From Deltaproteobacteria bacterium (GTDB lineage: Bacteria > Myxococcota > B64-G9): a stretch of DNA of 43,193 bases. Positions 41,751 to 43,193 of this stretch are shown in pieces; within the stretch, counting starts at the first letter, position 1; every line of letters begins with the position of its first letter. Under the pieces are notes generated by a model, which was not told where the DNA came from, did not search any database, and saw only the letters and a list, made by a program, of their open reading frames with translations. The stretch spans positions 1-43,193 of the forward strand of contig JAFDKH010000088.1 in assembly GCA_019307065.1 (NCBI GenBank), given 5' to 3'. The translations under genes were made by a program, and so were the position numbers.

Positions 41751-43061
41751 TTGAGCAAGCAAATTGAAGTTGGTATCGAATCTATGGCCGTACATATTCC
41801 GCGTCACTTTGTTGATTTAGGAACACTTGCCCGGGCAAACAATGTAGATCCGGACAAGTACTATATTGGCCTGGGCGTCAAGCGAATGGCCATACTGGCG
41901 CCCGATGAAGATCCAGTAACGATGGCGGTCGAGGCATGTCGAGCCCTCCTGGAAAAAAGCGATGTAGATCCCGCCAAGATCGGCCTGCTGATGGTCGGAA
42001 CCGAGTCCGGCGTGGATGGAGCCAAACCGATTGCTTCGTATGTACACGGTCTACTGGGTCTTTCAGGCAACTGCCGCACTTTCGACACCAAGCACGCTTG
42101 TTATAGCGGAACGGCGGCCTTGCGAATGGCGGCCGACTGGTGCAGTGTCCACGCAAATCAAGATAGAAACAGGGCTTTGGTCATTACAACCGACATCGCC
42201 CGATACCTGGTCGGGTCATCCGGCGAACCGACTCAGGGAGCCGGTGCGGTGGCCTTCTTCGTCAGCGATGAACCACACGCCCTGATACTCGATTCACAGC
42301 CAGAAGCGGTTTTTACTCGTGAAGTGATGGACTTCTGGAGACCGCATTACAGAGATGCAGCAGTTGTAGATGGGCGTACTTCGATAGATAGCTACCTTCT
42401 GGCGCTGGAACATACCTATTCGTCCTACAAGGAAAATTCCAAAATGGGCTGGGACGACTTTGATTATTTACTGTTTCATGTGCCTTTCCCAAAAATGGCC
42501 TATAAAGCCTTCAGACTGCTATATGAACGTGAATTTCTTCATGGTCAGGGTTGCAAAGCATTGCCCTTGAGTCGGGAGTATGAGATCAGGACCAAGCCCG
42601 GTCTCTGGCCGAATGTCGAGCTTGGCAATATCTATTCCGGCTCGTTGTACCTCTCGCTGGCCGGACTGCTGGAAAGGGAGGTCGACCGGGTAGAGGGAAA
42701 ACGAGTCGGCCTGTTTTCATACGGCAGCGGAAGCTGTGCTGAATTCTTTAGTGGCCGGATTGGCTCCGACTCGTCAAAGTGGCGGGACAAAATAGGAATC
42801 TCGGCCGGGCTGCAAGGCAGGATCGAACTATCTCACGACCAGTACATTGGCTTCAGGCAGACCAGCAAGCAGCGTGCAAGCGAAGGCTCCTATTGCCACG
42901 ATTTCCTGCCGCGTTCGAACGGGAACGGTCGTAAAGTCTCATTCTGTGGTATTCGCGACCATCACCGCGTCTATGCCATCAGTAAAGAAAAGAGCCCGCA
43001 ACCATCACCATCGTTCAACCTGAATCAACAAGTCTCCAGCCGCCCTGAACGGCGACCATAG
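41751..43061 (+). CDS. mvaS: Hydroxymethylglutaryl-CoA synthase
   Basis: A 436-residue thiolase-fold enzyme that condenses acetyl-CoA with acetoacetyl-CoA to HMG-CoA, the entry to the mevalonate isoprenoid pathway. Glu85 ([11 protein letters not shown]), the acylated Cys117 ([11 protein letters not shown]) and His243 ([12 protein letters not shown]) make the catalytic triad; [10 protein letters not shown] is also typical. The frame is open from 41547, but those 68 codons do not resemble the family; the TTG at 41751 has GGAGG eight bases upstream and gives the expected N-terminus. The last 12 or so codons ([15 protein letters not shown]) lie over the end of the convergent cyclase gene. Cytoplasmic. 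Confidence 0.93.
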   Translation: MSKQIEVGIESMAVHIPRHFVDLGTLARANNVDPDKYYIGLGVKRMAILAPDEDPVTMAVEACRALLEKSDVDPAKIGLLMVGTESGVDGAKPIASYVHGLLGLSGNCRTFDTKHACYSGTAALRMAADWCSVHANQDRNRALVITTDIARYLVGSSGEPTQGAGAVAFFVSDEPHALILDSQPEAVFTREVMDFWRPHYRDAAVVDGRTSIDSYLLALEHTYSSYKENSKMGWDDFDYLLFHVPFPKMAYKAFRLLYEREFLHGQGCKALPLSREYEIRTKPGLWPNVELGNIYSGSLYLSLAGLLEREVDRVEGKRVGLFSYGSGSCAEFFSGRIGSDSSKWRDKIGISAGLQGRIELSHDQYIGFRQTSKQRASEGSYCHDFLPRSNGNGRKVSFCGIRDHHRVYAISKEKSPQPSPSFNLNQQVSSRPERRP

Positions 43062-43193
43062 CTATATCGGTAGAATTCGGCTAGCGCCCAAGTCGGAAAG
43101 TAACGGCGATAGTTATCGTAGTTGATCAAAGACGTTTTGTTGAAAACTCCGACTAACGGCTCTGGCGGCCAGTCGCCGTTTTCCAGCTGACGC
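43025..43193 (-). CDS. Oxidosqualene (sterol) cyclase, C-terminal fragment
   Basis: An open frame enters from the right edge and stops with TGA at 43025-43027; 55 residues are visible and it is too short to stand out as an ORF. It contains GDWPPE, GVFNKT, then [13 protein letters not shown]. In lanosterol and cycloartenol synthases the C-terminus reads GDWPQE...GVFNK...YRNIFPIWALG, while hopene cyclases lack the GVFNK phrase. So this is most likely a sterol-forming 2,3-oxidosqualene cyclase. It overlaps the HMG-CoA synthase gene by 37 bases on the other strand. The catalytic DCTAE region is outside the window, so activity cannot be judged. Confidence 0.8.
   Translation of the reverse strand, partial: RQLENGDWPPEPLVGVFNKTSLINYDNYRRYFPTWALAEFYRYSYGRRSGRLETC

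Noticed and set aside
1..43193. tRNA, rRNA, insertion sequences or prophage
   Set aside because: No cloverleaf-like tRNA, rRNA stretch, transposase or integrase motif was seen by eye; no covariance search was possible.

Overview
The window looks like chromosomal DNA from a Myxococcota-like (deltaproteobacterial) Gram-negative bacterium with balanced GC content by eye (not computed). The evidence is the gene content: many lipoproteins and TPR proteins, a Hanks-type kinase with PEGA domains, an AgmX/PglI C-terminal domain protein, PilZ and AMIN domains, mevalonate-type HMG-CoA synthase, and the end of what reads as an oxidosqualene (sterol) cyclase. No phage, insertion sequence, CRISPR array, rRNA or tRNA was recognised. 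Gene density is high, and GTG and TTG starts with good ribosome binding sites are common.

Layout. 1-4.7 kb: partial WD40 lipoprotein, TPR/cyclic-nucleotide protein, exported transglutaminase-TPR protein, MFS transporter and a six-cysteine mini-lipoprotein. 4.8-9.5 kb: a lipase-like lipoprotein, two unknown envelope proteins, and a PilZ-TM-(PEAK)10-AMIN fusion that could link cytoplasmic c-di-GMP to the periplasm. 9.5-16.9 kb: VKOR-DsbA fusion, 3-methyladenine glycosylase, a large coiled-coil/TM/TPR protein, acyl-CoA dehydrogenase, nitroreductase and nucleoside phosphorylase. 17.0-20.7 kb: a coupled lipoprotein / ABC ATPase / MacB-like permease operon. 20.7-23.4 kb: poorly recognised exported or Cys-rich proteins and an AgmX/PglI-domain protein.

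23.9-30.6 kb: a PEGA island. A Ser/Thr kinase with four periplasmic PEGA-like domains converges on three tandem paralogous exported PEGA proteins. The middle one is split by a single-base frameshift at an A5 run. 30.7-37.9 kb: a minus-strand operon (asparagine synthase, glycosyltransferase, Wzx-type flippase, nucleotidyltransferase-like/CDP-alcohol phosphatidyltransferase, lipocalin-like secreted protein), probably making and exporting a glycolipid or polysaccharide. 38-43.2 kb: stand-alone BRCT protein, alpha/beta hydrolase with a CpaC N-terminal/BON protein, YggS, PAP2 phosphatase, HMG-CoA synthase, and on the opposite strand the cyclase tail.

The most notable items are the sterol-cyclase tail next to HMG-CoA synthase, the PEGA kinase island, the PilZ-AMIN fusion, the glycolipid-like operon, and two promoters placed as for leaderless mRNAs.
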